Below, piece by piece: positions 1-11,300 of a stretch of DNA of 64,000 nt. Origin of the DNA: Lunularia cruciata (Eukaryota > Streptophyta > Marchantiopsida > Lunulariales > Lunulariaceae); NCBI GenBank assembly GCA_948567375.1, contig OX419757.1, positions 67,146,001-67,210,000 of the forward strand, written 5' to 3'. The notes beneath the pieces were generated by a model. That model was given only the letters and a program-made list of their open reading frames with translations, had not been told where the DNA came from and ran no database searches. Every line of letters starts with the position of its first letter. The stretch's first letter is position 1. The position numbers and the translations under genes were made by a program.

Positions 1-3000
1 TTTTAAACCTTAAATCAAGATCAAGTCTTGATTCTTGTATAGGTTTTGGTCAAAGTTTGGGCCAAGGATCCATGTAAAAGAATAAAAAAACACTTTAAGA
101 AGCTATAATCCTTTTAATCATGATTTGAAATTGGAGATTGTACATTCAATTTCAAATGGACATAGAAGTTCCACTAAGATAACAATAGTATTTCTAGTAG
201 AGTTTGTAGCACCACATCTCACTATCTATAATCCTTAAACTAACCAAATTTTATACAATAGTTTGGTTATGCTTTTATCTAAATTTTTGTCAAATCTGAT
301 TGTTTAATCCAACTCCAATCCATAGATATGGATCAGTTCCAAAATTGGGTTAATCTTTTAGCTCTAAAGATCCAAGTATACTTGATCCAAGATCTTGAAT
401 TCTCTAAAGAAGTAATATGAGAGCTTTATACAAATGTACAAAACCTAGCCACCAACAATATTGAAAGTTTTGTAGGCTGATTTGAGCCAAAACTTGAGAG
501 TTGACCAAAATCCCAAACTTCATCATTATCTCCCTCCCAACACCTTGATTTCCAATACTCCAACTTCAATTGATCAAATCAGATTTGAGATCAACTCAAG
601 CTTGCAATTTCTTCAACTCAACATCATCCACATTTTATCTTCTTCCCAACCCTATTGACACATCACAAATGTTTTCAATAGAACTCTCATATGCCTCCAA
701 TTTATACACTTGGGTATGCATTTGGACCTCTTTCTTCAATCTATCAGATTCCACTTATAGTTAGCTCAAATCCCTCAATTCATGTTTCCAAACAATAGCC
801 TGTCTACTTTTCTCTCCAATTGCCTTTCCTAACTTCCTTAAATGTTGAAGAGACTTCTATTTTCACATGTTGGGATCCAATTTCTACTTTTTTGTCACTT
901 AGTCATGTCTCCTTTTGACACATGGAGCACACAACTCCACCTTGAAGCCCTTGAACAAAAATTAAATCCCTTTCTTTCTACAAGCATATAAGTTGTCATA
1001 TCCCAAACTTATCCATAAGTAGGCACATGAAGGATAATATGACCCCGTGATCCATCACTAATGCTATAAATGCAACCCCTAAGTGTACTACCATCCAAGC
1101 TTGAAAAGTGATCATAGTGCAAAATATGCATGTTGAAGAGAAAAGGATTAGGGAGTGGTAAATGAAGAGTGCAATACGTCTTTGGATCAAACTCTTCTTT
1201 GATGCTATAGCTCACACACTCTACCACAACTCTCACTCTCCAACATCCTCCTCCCACTTGAGACTCCTAAGACTCATCACTTCTCTCTCCCTTCATCTAT
1301 CAAGTCTCCACCACCTATATACATTAGAGCACTCAAAACGGACAAGATCATAATCCACATGGTTAATCACTTAATGTAGATAGATTTTTCAAATGGCAAT
1401 AGTTTAATTGTGGGATCCATTGTACAATCCACTCCAAAAATATGGTGATAAAAAAGTACTAAACAAATTTTTCATTGGCTATGCAAACCATAAGACAATA
1501 ATGGATATTATTGATACTCCAAACAATACTATACATGCAAAAAGATGAATGGACTCTTAACATGTACGGGTGGATATAGCTTTCCATATGAGCAAACCCA
1601 TACATTTTTAAGTGAACCCACTCAATTGCCAAAGAAAACACATTTTTTAGGGGTGATTTAGTATCATCATCATGTCCACTTGATTTGAATTTGGTAGTAA
1701 AATTGGGGATAAGGTGATTACTATCAAAATCAAAATGTGTACCCTTAACATCTTCATGCAAAAGATGCTCACAAAATTCTTAATTTCCTTTGCAATTTTC
1801 CCTAACTTTGCTAATTAGAGTGTCATTTGGAATTCTTACCTTTGTTTAGCATTATGTTCCTTGAACTTCAATTTTTCAATGTTTGATCTCTCTTGTCACT
1901 CCAATTTTTCATAGAGCTTTCCAATCTTTCTTGACTTCAATGCATCAATTTCAGCCAATTTGCACCTCTCCAAGGCCTCCAATAATTTGAACTTTCAACT
2001 TTGTATGACTAGCTATATCTTTTGTATTTAGCATAGTGCAAGTTTTTGAATTTGGCTTCTTGGATTTCCTTCTCTTGCATAGTTCACTTTCATCTTTTGG
2101 GGACGCAAGAAGATGATCTTGGTTCTCCTCCATCTTTATCTACTCTATTTCTCCAAGTTTGTGCAAGCATTTCTTATTTTTCACTTTCCATGTATCTTGC
2201 TCTTAGGATCTCCTCCTATTTTCTTCTACCCCTTTGTGAATTTGGAAATTGTAGATCATCCTCTCTTGGAAAATTAAATTTTCACTTCCTTTGGAATTTT
2301 GTAGATTAAAGTCAAACCTTCCAAACTCTTGTGGATTAAATTCAAAAGGTCTCTCTTCTTACATACTTGGAATAGTCATTGGAATGATCTCCTCACCTAA
2401 AGCTTGTGAAGTCTTTGACAAAGGAGTGTCTTCTCCTTATATTTCTTCATCCTCCTTCTCATTGCATTTTTCTATGCATTTTTCTTGATGATTCAAATAA
2501 TATTGACTCAATTCCCATTCCCAAGCTTACAAGTGCAGGAGAAGAGATATTTGCTCTTCCCTTGAACAATGCTTCCATTATTAAATAATGGAGACAAAAA
2601 TGGTTTATTTTGTCTTCTATAATGGTCCAGCTTTGCTTTAACTCTTTATTACTCAGACCCTAACATGTTGACTTCTCCTTCTAGTTTTGAGCTTCCTTGT
2701 AGGACTTCAAGAAATAAACACATTTTCTCTTCAATCTCTCACCAATCATGTCTAAAGGTGAAAATTGGCTTGGTAATATCTTTAGAGATTTTATCACATG
2801 TTGGTCTAAGTAGACTAGATAGAGTAATCCCTAAAAAAGGTCATATACTAATAGATCAAAGACCAAAAATACACCAAAAACTTCAAAGACAATGTCCAAT
2901 GTCTAAATAAAAAGAATTAGCCCTAAAAATAGAAACTTATCACCTTCAACCTAAAATTTGATACCTTCTCCTCCCTTAGTTTGTCTCATTGAGATCTTTC

Positions 3001-3353
3001 CAATGGTACTTCTAGAGCTTTCTACAAAAGAATTCCCAAAATGTTCCCTTCATTAAACTTATTGACCTACCAAATTGAACTAAGGTTTACATGTCACCAA
3101 TCCATATATCTAATCTAAGGACTAGCTTGTTGACATGTTACCAATCCATGTGTCTAATCTAAGGATGTAGCTCCTTTGGAGAAGACCTTCTCTGTTATAT
3201 AATAAAGACAAAGTGCTCTTTTAGGACACTATATTTTTTGGGAGTTCCAATCTTGTGTAATTCTACCTTTGGACTATTACAAGTCATGAATACATGGAAT
3301 CCATTACCAAATCTAATGAGGAAGGTGGCCATGTAATTGAAATTTGTACTCTT
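1..3353. other. No recognisable gene; AT-rich decayed repeat DNA
   Basis: No intact gene is seen. On the minus strand between about 1,459 and 2,600 there are several coding-like stretches in shifting frames. One example is a 60-residue piece at 1,951-2,133 with a Lys/Arg-rich core (KRRKSKK), and another is a 100-residue piece at 1,459-1,761. They are broken by stops and frame changes and match no family I can name. The most likely reading is an old mobile-element relic. Confidence 0.4.
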
Positions 3354-3716
3354 CTAAATGAGTTTTATGTTAATACCACTAGGGGTTTGCTTAAAATGCT
3401 CAAGATTCTTGAGATAATCCAGAATTTGATTGTAATGGTGTAAAACCATTTTAAAGCAATCCTTATCATCTTTTCCTTTGCTCATGGAGCTAATGCAAAG
3501 AGCATTGATGTTAACTTTTGATTTACTCACAGGAGTATTAGCACAAGCAAAGTAAACAATCTTCAGTAGTTCTTGAAATCCTACACTTGCAATAGGCATG
3601 GAATAACTATGTGCAAATCTAGAATTGGAAATGAAATTGCGATGTGCACAACAAGAATGAGAAATATGGGTGTATTGCTGCTTTATGTCTTGATGAAGAG
3701 GAAAGGAGATAAGCAT
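3354..3716 (-). pseudogene. Recurrent coding relic, copy 1 (family unknown)
   Basis: A 120-residue open stretch contains the phrase HHYNQILDYL near its C-terminal third, just after a Lys/Asp-rich run (SKGKDDKDCFKMV). The same phrase in altered form recurs on the plus strand near 22.75 kb (HHYCQILDYL) and near 5.58 kb (SITMCKY plus an ILNYL-like stretch in another frame). The shared segment also includes an upstream FQELL/FKELL element. Because the copies lie at different sites, in both orientations and with different lesions, I read this as part of a dispersed repeat's protein and not a host gene. I cannot assign the family, and no catalytic motif is visible. Confidence 0.4.
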
Positions 3717-4346
3717 CTACCATCCTAATGGGTGTGAACTCTATGGTTTTTAAACTTCAATTTCCAAGTGTGGTTCTAAAAGTTGGCACACCATGAATTT
3801 CTCCAAGTAGATGTACATTTCATTCTTCCAAGATGTAGTTGTCACTCAATCTAAACTTAAAAAATTTTGCACTTCATGCCATAAATAGTCATTTTTTATT
3901 GCATTGCTTTGCTTGGATTGGAATTTCTCTTTTACATCCCTTGGGCTTGATCATTTGCTCCATGCTCTACTTTTGCTAAGCAATTGAATCCCTCTCTATT
4001 TCAAATTTGATTCTCATGCAAGTCTTTGACTCCCTTTCTAACCCTTTTGCAACAAGTGGCACTCGCTGTATCCTTATTGCAACATTTGGACAAATTTCCT
4101 TTCAAACTCTTAATGAAGATTAATGAGAATTACATCTTAAAACCTTTTGTAATCCCAAGTTGCAAGCTGAACTCCAATTTATTATACGACCCATTAAACT
4201 TACTACATCCAAAAAAACTTTCTTCTTTTAGGGGGTCTACATTGACTTTTATGGTAATATGCCCCATAGTTATAAGCCTCCTATAAATATTAGAGTCATA
4301 AAAATTTATGCATTGGAATCAAATGAGACCATAAAGTTGATTAAAT
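3717..4346. other. Nothing recognised
   Basis: AT-rich sequence with only short open frames. No repeat or coding relic was recognised. Confidence 0.4.
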
Positions 4347-4380
4347 GTTTAGGGTTTAGGGTTTAGGGTTTAGGGTTTAG
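4347..4380 (+). repeat. Interstitial telomere-like repeat (TTTAGGG)n
   Basis: About four and a half uninterrupted copies of TTTAGGG, the common plant telomere unit, occur here inside AT-rich DNA with ordinary sequence on both sides. This is an internal tract and not a chromosome end. Such tracts can arise from break repair, from telomerase acting at a break, or by chance slippage from a telo-box. Confidence 0.9.
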
Positions 4381-5069
4381 AATTTACTACAATTTAGGAG
4401 AGATTACATAATACATGACAATTTACAAGAATGAAGTGAATTTCTTAAACTTTATTGCATCATCTTGAGACATAATGGTAAAATAATTCTGCATCAATTA
4501 TTTTGCATATAATCTCTTGATAATAAACTGTCGTGTAGGTGAATGTTTGAGACACACATGCTTGCATAAGAATATTTAGTTTTTGTTGTTTGCATGACAT
4601 ATTTTGAATATGAATTTTGTAGCTTCATGGTTTTCTATTCTTTATTCAATTTTGCTTATTGTGGACCAATTGATATAGACCCCAATTGTCAATTGGATAA
4701 ATTTCATAAGATAGACTTCAATGGCTATCATGCTTTCAAACAATGTGTGAACTTTGAATAAATCAAGGCATTCAAATTTAGGATATTTGGAATTTTATAG
4801 GCATTGGATCAAAATCCATAAACTATTTAAAGAGACCATTAAAATGATCTCTATATAATTAGAATGCTTCCAAAAAATACTTTATAGGTGACAATAACAA
4901 GGTACAAGACTATGAGGTTTCAATGTACACATTTATAGGCCTAATTAGTGGTTAATTAGGTTAGGAAATTATAGGAGTATTAGGTGATAAGAAGATAAAC
5001 CCCTTAGTACTAATGATACATAGATTGATACATGGTAGGAGAGAGCATGGGAACTATCTTCAATTCCAT

Positions 5070-5196
5070 ATGTAGAGAAGAGAATGAGAAAGAAGGAAGA
5101 GGAGAAATTTGAAAGTTTCACTCTTCGATAGTTTCTTTCCACATGTAGAGAAGAGAATGAGAAAGGAGAAAGAAGAGAAAATTGAAAGTTCCTCCT
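5070..5196. repeat. Two-copy tandem repeat, ~73 bp, purine-rich
   Basis: The string ATGTAGAGAAGAGAATGAGAA starts at 5,070 and again at 5,143. Each copy is followed by a similar purine-rich tail and then by a GAAAGTT segment. This is a local tandem duplication with modest divergence. The surrounding sequence (4,381-5,450) holds nothing else that I recognise. Confidence 0.6.
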
Positions 5197-5450
5197 CTCA
5201 TGGTGGATCAAGTGGTAAGGATTCTTTCCTTACCAATTTCCTTTCCTTACCTTCCCTTCTTTTGATTCCCAAGGTTTTTTGAAATCTTATAGAGTGCAAA
5301 ATAGAGAGGGAGTGTGGTGTTGACTAGAAGATTTACAATTGAAACTGTGAAAGAATTTGATCTAAAATTGTTAGCATTTGAAAGTGAAACAATGGAAGAT
5401 TTTCACTTGAAAGCTATTTCTCTTTCACAATCTGATATAATTTACATTTT

Positions 5451-6790
5451 TGAGCTTATTTCTACCCCCTTGTCCTTTCCATAGCCACCAATATTTGTAG
5501 AGTTACAAAAATTGGTATTGTCTATGCCAAATGGGGAGAGAAAACTAAAAAGTGGTGAGTTTGATAGATTCATGATGATTCTCTATCACTATGTGCAAAT
5601 ATTGAATTACTTAGAAGAGGATTTCAATTAAATTTGAGGAGTGGAAATTGCAAAAAGCCCATGCATAAAATTACCACATTTTGTTACATAGCTACTTTCC
5701 TTATCTAACATTGGAAGGAATTTCTTGGCTCATTGAATAAAGAGAAATTGTATAAAATATGGACATGGTACATGACATCCTACAAGGATTTCATGTACCA
5801 TGTGACTAAAAGAACAAGAGTCCATGGAAGGCCTTACTAACAAAGAGCACAAGCATAGATGGAGTACAATAGAGGATAAACTAAATCACATGTGTCCTTA
5901 CTTTGACAAGATGGATTCAATTTTTGGTGGTTATGCCAATATATCTCTATTAGTACTAGTGAGTATTGGTATGAGAGATGAAGTTTATATCTTTTGACCA
6001 TATGTTGGAAATAAGGTTCATGGTGTTGGAGACAAGGTCATGCCTTTGAAAACGGTATAATGTGGGAAGGGAATAATGGAATAGAAGGTCTGCACCTGGA
6101 TGCCAAAGCAATTAGAGAGGATTCTCTTGTGTTAGCTTTATCACAAGGAATTTTGTTTAATGTACCAAGTACCCAAGGCACATAAAAATATTTTGATGGC
6201 ATTGAGGAGGATATTTGTGTTAATTCCAAGTATGTTCCACCAATATACAATGACGTTCCATTTGTCAATGTTCCATCTAAGCATGAGGATGTTAATCTAT
6301 TAATGATAAGTACAAGAACCTAAAATAGTACTACTCCATCTACAAAGGCTCAAGAAGCAAGAATAGAAGAAGATGATATCTTGGAAGTCAAAGTAGAATA
6401 TGAGACTTGAGAAGAAGAGGGTGAATCTTGGACAAAGAAGAGATTGAATTCAAAGACTGCTCTGGCCATTGCAATTTCATTGTCAGATTTGGCTAACCAT
6501 AATGAATAGAAGAGTGAGTTTTGAGGAAGCCCAAGAAAGATGAAGATGGTAGAAATAGAAGCTTTGAAGATTGCAAAGATGAGAAAGTATATATACCTTA
6601 TTGAGGCCAAGAATATTAAAGTGGAGGTAGAGAAAATATTGTGAACTAAGAAATTTAGAATTTAAAGTAGAGAAACTTTGCACGAAAGAGAGGAATGCAA
6701 AGTTCAAATGCTTCTACTCTATGACTCTTGAACTAGCAAAGATATAAAAATTCCTTGAGGAAATAAAGAGCATAATTACTACCCTATCAA
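5451..6790 (+). pseudogene. Coding relic of a mobile element, including copy 2 of the recurrent relic
   Basis: From about 5,510 to 5,800 the plus strand resembles the relic found at 3.35-3.72 kb (minus) and 22.5-23.06 kb (plus), including the ATCACTATGTGCAAATATTG region. Downstream, 5,800-6,660 reads as charged, coding-like sequence in several plus-strand frames. Glu-rich stretches come first, followed by a Lys/Glu-rich part near 6,540-6,650. Many stops are present. No conserved domain is recognised. I infer a decayed structural (gag-like) or accessory protein, with low certainty. Confidence 0.25.
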
Positions 6791-7370
6791 AGATCAATTC
6801 ATAACAATATTCCTCTTATGGTAGCAATTACAATACAGATATTAAATTTCCAGTTCCAAATTACACTCTAGGGAATGATGATATTGATCATTATGACAAT
6901 TTGTTAATATAAAAGTGCAAGTGAACTTCTTATTCCAATGGATAAATTTTTTTATCATGCAAATCTTTCCTTGTCAAAAAATGATAGTTTTGTTGCCCAT
7001 TTTGTAAGTTTTCTATAATCTTGTGTGTCTCAATTTAGTAGATTTTTATTCACTTGTCTTTCTTGAAGCACAAGTTTAGATCTTGTTTGGTTCTCAACCG
7101 ATGAGCCCATATTTTGTTTGACAATTGCATTGAGTTTTGTAGAGACATAAATGGGATCTACCAAACTTGATTGATATGAAAGTCAAGTGAAATGGACTTA
7201 AAAAAATCAAAAATCTTGAAATCTATGTATGCATCGTATGCAACATATGCATGAGCTAGGTGGTTCACAAATATGAAAAAATTTAGAAAAGCGTTTTACA
7301 AAGAAGTGTTGTCTACATATTTGAAATTTGGAAAAGTTTAGACAAGTAAATTAGTAGATAATTGATAGAA
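6791..7370. other. Nothing recognised
   Basis: AT-rich sequence leading into the ~130-bp satellite. No coding relic or element end is seen. Confidence 0.4.
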
Positions 7371-7686
7371 GAAGACAAAGGTGTGATTTACAAGTTGTAA
7401 CAATTTCAAAGGATCAATATAGACACCAAAAATGTATGTCAAGAAACTAGAAGTCTAGATTAGTATGAGGAGACATAACTAATTTAGGATTACATGCAAG
7501 CAAGTAGACATGATTTAGGGTATGATTCATTTTATGAGGAACAATATACACAAAAAAATGGTATGTAAGCAAACTGGAAGTCTAGATTAGTAAAGAGGAG
7601 ACATAATAAGAACAAGAACAAGGTGACGGTTACATGAAAGCAAGTAGACATGATTTACAAGATGGTACATTTCAAAGGAACAATAT
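7371..7686. repeat. ~130-bp satellite array, left part
   Basis: Monomers begin with CAATAT at 7,415, 7,542 and 7,681, and the end of an earlier monomer precedes 7,415. The shared order is CAATAT, then GTATGT(A)AGCAAACT(A/G)GAAGTC, then GGAGACATAA, then TTACATG(C/A)AAGCAAGTAGACATGA, then TTTCAAAGGAA. Spacing is 127 and 139 bp. The third monomer is cut after its first six bases by the element at 7,687-9,582 and continues on its far side. Confidence 0.8.
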
Positions 7687-9582
7687 TGTGGTACCCACAT
7701 TTTTCATTTTGGATGAGTTTTGAAGAAGAAATGACTTGCTGAAATCAAATTGAAAGCAAATGGAGAAGAAATGAGTGCAAACTTGTGATTTGATCAGACC
7801 CTAGGAAGTAGACTTCATGTTAGAGGAAGAAGGACTTGGATTGGATCAAACCCGAAGAAGCTTTCTTCATGTCAGAGGAGGGAAAAACTCGGATCAGACG
7901 TTAAGGAGTGCAAACCCGAAGGAGAAATAGAAGTTGTAGGTCAGGATTCTTGCGGGGGCCATATCTCAATGAACACAATTTAAAAATCAAGCTTGCTATA
8001 TTTTGTTGGAAGCGTCTTGTCTAGGGCTTTCCGTTGCCACCAAAATCGCAAAGTTTGGAGGTCTGTAGAAGAAGTTACAAGCATTTGAAGTTTTGGGAGT
8101 AGATGTACTTTGCGTTGAGGTTCTTCGGGTCAATGTGACTTCGTACTTAGTGTTTACATGACTTTGGGTCTAAAGACTTCGCCTCAAGATGGAGATGACT
8201 AAATCCGAGGAAGTTGGACCTCGGAGTGCAGTGAAGGTGACTTCGGGAGTTTTGCCAGAGGGACTAGAGGAAGTTAGAGTAGAGAAAGAAGATAGTTAGG
8301 ATACCCATGATTTCAATTTCAGTTCTAATTGAAGATGGAACATGAATTGAAGGAGAAGTAGCAATAGTGAATGAACCCAAAGTGCAGGATCAGACAGTAA
8401 GTGTCTTTGGGTTAGTAACATGAGTGATTAGGGGAAAGTGAGTTACAACTTGAAGGTGTACATAGTGTACCCATGCTTTCAATTACAATTCTTGATGATG
8501 ACACAATAGAATTAGTAAAGGAATTGATAGTAGTTAAACCCAAGGTAAGAGAGATAGGAGTGCAGGTGTCTTTGGATTTGACATTTGACACTTTAGAAAA
8601 GAGTGGGTCGGGAGATAGAGATTTAGAAGGCTTAACTATGATAGGAATTTCATATCAAGAAGGAGAAATGTTAGAATTAGTGGAGGAATTAGGAGTTGTG
8701 AAACCCAAAGACAAAATATTAGAAAGTAAAGTTACTTTGGGTTTGGGTTTGAAAGCCGAGGAAGAAGTAGACATCGGATCGGAGTAGAAACCGATTTGAG
8801 ATTTGAAGAGACAAATATGAAAGGTTGCATTGTCATATGAGATCTGCAGGTTTGTAGAGTTGTTAGGAAGAGGTACATTAGGAAGATAACTGTTGATTGA
8901 TTCACTATTTAAGAGTGGCATTCGCAGTCAAATGTTGTTCAGTGCTAATTATTTCTGAGAATAGATAAAGCAAAGTGCTGTGAAGCAGTGCTCATCGCTT
9001 GAGCTTGATTCCGTGTATCAGCTTTGCAATTGTGTTTGTGAGTGTTTGGAGAAATTCAAAGTGCAAGTCAGTGTGTTTGTTGGATGTTGGATTCCACAGC
9101 CTTGATCTTCATTCTGTGTGTTTGATCCTGAGTGAAGTGCAATTAGAGCAATGCCTTGACAGATCTGAGAGGAATTGTAGTGTTGGTAGTATTCTACATT
9201 TGTGAGTGCAGTGCAAAGTTGATGTGAAGCAATTTTGATCGAGGAAGTTGTGCCTTCAGTGGAGGGGTAGAACACAATTTTGAGGCGAAGTCATTTTGCA
9301 GTGAAGTGCCATTTTTGGGAGAGCCTGAATCATCACAATCAAGATTGTTTGGAAAGAATTGATGGATTTGTGATTAAGGAGTGTGAATTCGTGACAAGAC
9401 TGCGAGTCAGTGCTTGTTACTCTCTTCTGGGTGTGGTTTCTACCTGAGAGATTAAAGATGCAATCAAGAAGAACTAAATTGTTACTTTGACTTTGTATTT
9501 GGACATTTCTAACTTGTATCTCTGCGGGAACAAACTTTACTTACCCGATTACCGCAAAAGTGATATTTGCCGGGTTGTCACA
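7687..9582 (+). mobile_element. Probable solo LTR (1,896 bp) inserted in the satellite, target duplication AATAT
   Basis: The element begins TGTGGTACCC and ends GGGTTGTCACA, so it has the TG...CA ends and short imperfect inverted termini of an LTR. It is flanked by AATAT at 7,682-7,686 and AATAT at 9,583-9,587. Deleting the element plus one AATAT restores a normal satellite monomer, which independently confirms the insertion site. The first and last 100 bases do not repeat each other, so it is not a small complete element with two LTRs. No gag or pol is recognised. It is less AT-rich than its surroundings. A solo LTR left by LTR-LTR recombination is the best reading; a non-autonomous element with LTR-like ends is the alternative. 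Confidence 0.75.
8307..8787 (+). repeat. Three degenerate ~165-bp tandem repeats inside the solo LTR, partly open as an ORF
   Basis: Repeats start at 8,307, 8,473 and 8,638 (166 and 165 bp apart), each at an ATG followed by a Ser-Ile or Gly-Ile type codon pattern. The last two are in one frame and form a 104-residue open stretch (8,473-8,787) with the paired phrases ELIVVKPK and ELGVVKPK. The first copy has a stop and a one-base shift. The period is divisible by three only for the last pair. I see no known domain, and the ORF may be a by-product of the repeat inside an LTR and not a gene. Confidence 0.6.
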
Positions 9583-9760
9583 AATATACATAACAAAAGT
9601 GTATGAAAGCAAACTAGAAGTCCTTTGATGTAGAAGTCAATACTAGTAAGAGTGGAGATAACAAGTTTAGGGTTACATGCAAGCAAGTATATTGGTACAA
9701 CTTCAAAGGAACAATATGCACATAAAAAGTGGTATGTATATAAAGAAACAAATGATAAGA
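9583..9760. repeat. ~130-bp satellite array, right part
   Basis: The sequence resumes the interrupted monomer (GTATGAAAGCAAACTAGAAGTC, then GGAGATAACAAGTTTAGGGTTACATGC). A further CAATAT start follows at 9,712, 130 bp later once the insertion is removed. Similarity fades after about 9,750. Confidence 0.75.
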
Positions 9761-10558
9761 GATGTATCAAAAGAGTAGTCTCAATGAAGTATGATGTGAA
9801 AGCCACTCTAATATATCCTTAAAGCATCTATACAAGCAGTGGTGTAAAAAGAAAGGACAATATGTTGACATCCAAACACTCTCCTAAGGATGCAAAGAGG
9901 GATCATGGAAACACTACGCTAAACTCTCATATGGGTCAGCAGTATGATCTTTAAGCCAACAAAATTTTCACTCCTCCTCCAAAATTGTGAGTGGGACAAG
10001 AATCTCCTCTAAATCTATCTAAAGGAGCTACAAAATCTAATGAGGAGGTATAGGATGTCTTAGGTGTTTGGTAAGAGAAACAATGGAGTATTATAGCACC
10101 ATGGGGATGATTCCTACAATATGGGAGTGTGGCAATATGAACTATCAATGTATCTCTAATGACTAGTCAAAGGGATAAAAACGTGTTGTATGGTCTAACC
10201 ATGAAGCCTCTATACTTGTCTCTAAACCTATACATCTCACCCATTCCAATTTACTCGTATTCCAGTTTACTCGTATCATGCCATGAGACATGCTCTAATG
10301 TGTACTCCATCAAGAAAAAGACCGCCATCCCATATGGACTAAGGAGTAGTTGCTTTACCTCCCTTCTTGCACTACTAGCCCATTGAATAACCTGAAAATA
10401 TGTTCACATAATACTTCACAAACTCTCTAACCTAGGCCGAGAGATATAGTAAAAAGGAGTATAAGCTCTATAGTAATAAATCTATATTAAATTATAATAA
10501 AGTGCTGTAAATATTAAAAATTACTATAAAATCTATAGCTCCATCCACAACCTAATGT
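9761..10558. other. Nothing recognised
   Basis: AT-rich sequence with short open frames only. Confidence 0.4.
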
Positions 10559-11300
10559 ATGCCCATACCACTCCCAGAAAAGAGGAAGAGCAGTCTACCT
10601 AATATCAACTATACAACCAATATCCAAAACTAAAATCTTTTGCCTTTGATCTCTTGTATAAAGTATACAAGGGATGAATTCTTTAGATAAACTCATCATA
10701 TCTCTCAAATCACCAAGCCTAGAAACCTCATCTATCAAAGTCATCCTCCTCTCTTGAGTTCATCTAAACTCCTCCATAGTTCCTCTAAAACAAAGTGGAG
10801 GTGAGAGATCATTTGTAATGAATAATCTCCATCAAGCAATATCCATACCACCTATCCACACATAAGGCTCTTCCTTAGGCCCTCCAATAAGAGTCAAGTG
10901 TGGTCATCTTTGAATGAGTCTTTCAAACTTCCATGTGTCTCTAGGTGTATGAGTATGAGTCTCCATAATGGCCATCATTTTAAAATCTATTTGAATCTCC
11001 TTATCAACCTCTCTAGATCTATTTGAGTCTTCATATGCATAGCCAACTTTATGGGGGTATATACTCATCATGAAGGAAGGTCCTCACATCTCATACAACT
11101 CCTCTAGCTCAATCCTCATCTCTTTGAGAGTGCTCCTTGTCTTTGCAAGCTCACCTTGTATCTTGTCTACTATCTCCATAGTAGTAGTAAATGCTCTACT
11201 ATAAAATAGCTCATGAACCCAATATGCCTCACACACCACTTATCTATCTATTAGAAGCCTATCTATTTTGGCCAATCTCTCTACTCTAGTACTCTCCTCA
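10559..11300 (-). pseudogene. Minus-strand coding-like relic with helical, charged segments (family unknown)
   Basis: Read on the minus strand, this stretch gives long coding-like phrases in nearly one frame. One is a Glu/Lys/Leu-rich segment near 11,080-11,170 (ELAKTRSTLKEMRIELEEL). Another is a downstream segment near 10,690-10,760 (RRMTLIDEVSRLGDLRDMM). Occasional stops interrupt both. The first segment looks like a coiled coil. I do not recognise the family. It resembles in style, but not clearly in sequence, the relic at 28.9-30.6 kb. Confidence 0.3.

Noticed and set aside
4347-4380. Chromosome end
   Set aside because: The tract is only about 34 bases and has unique sequence on both sides, so it is interstitial.
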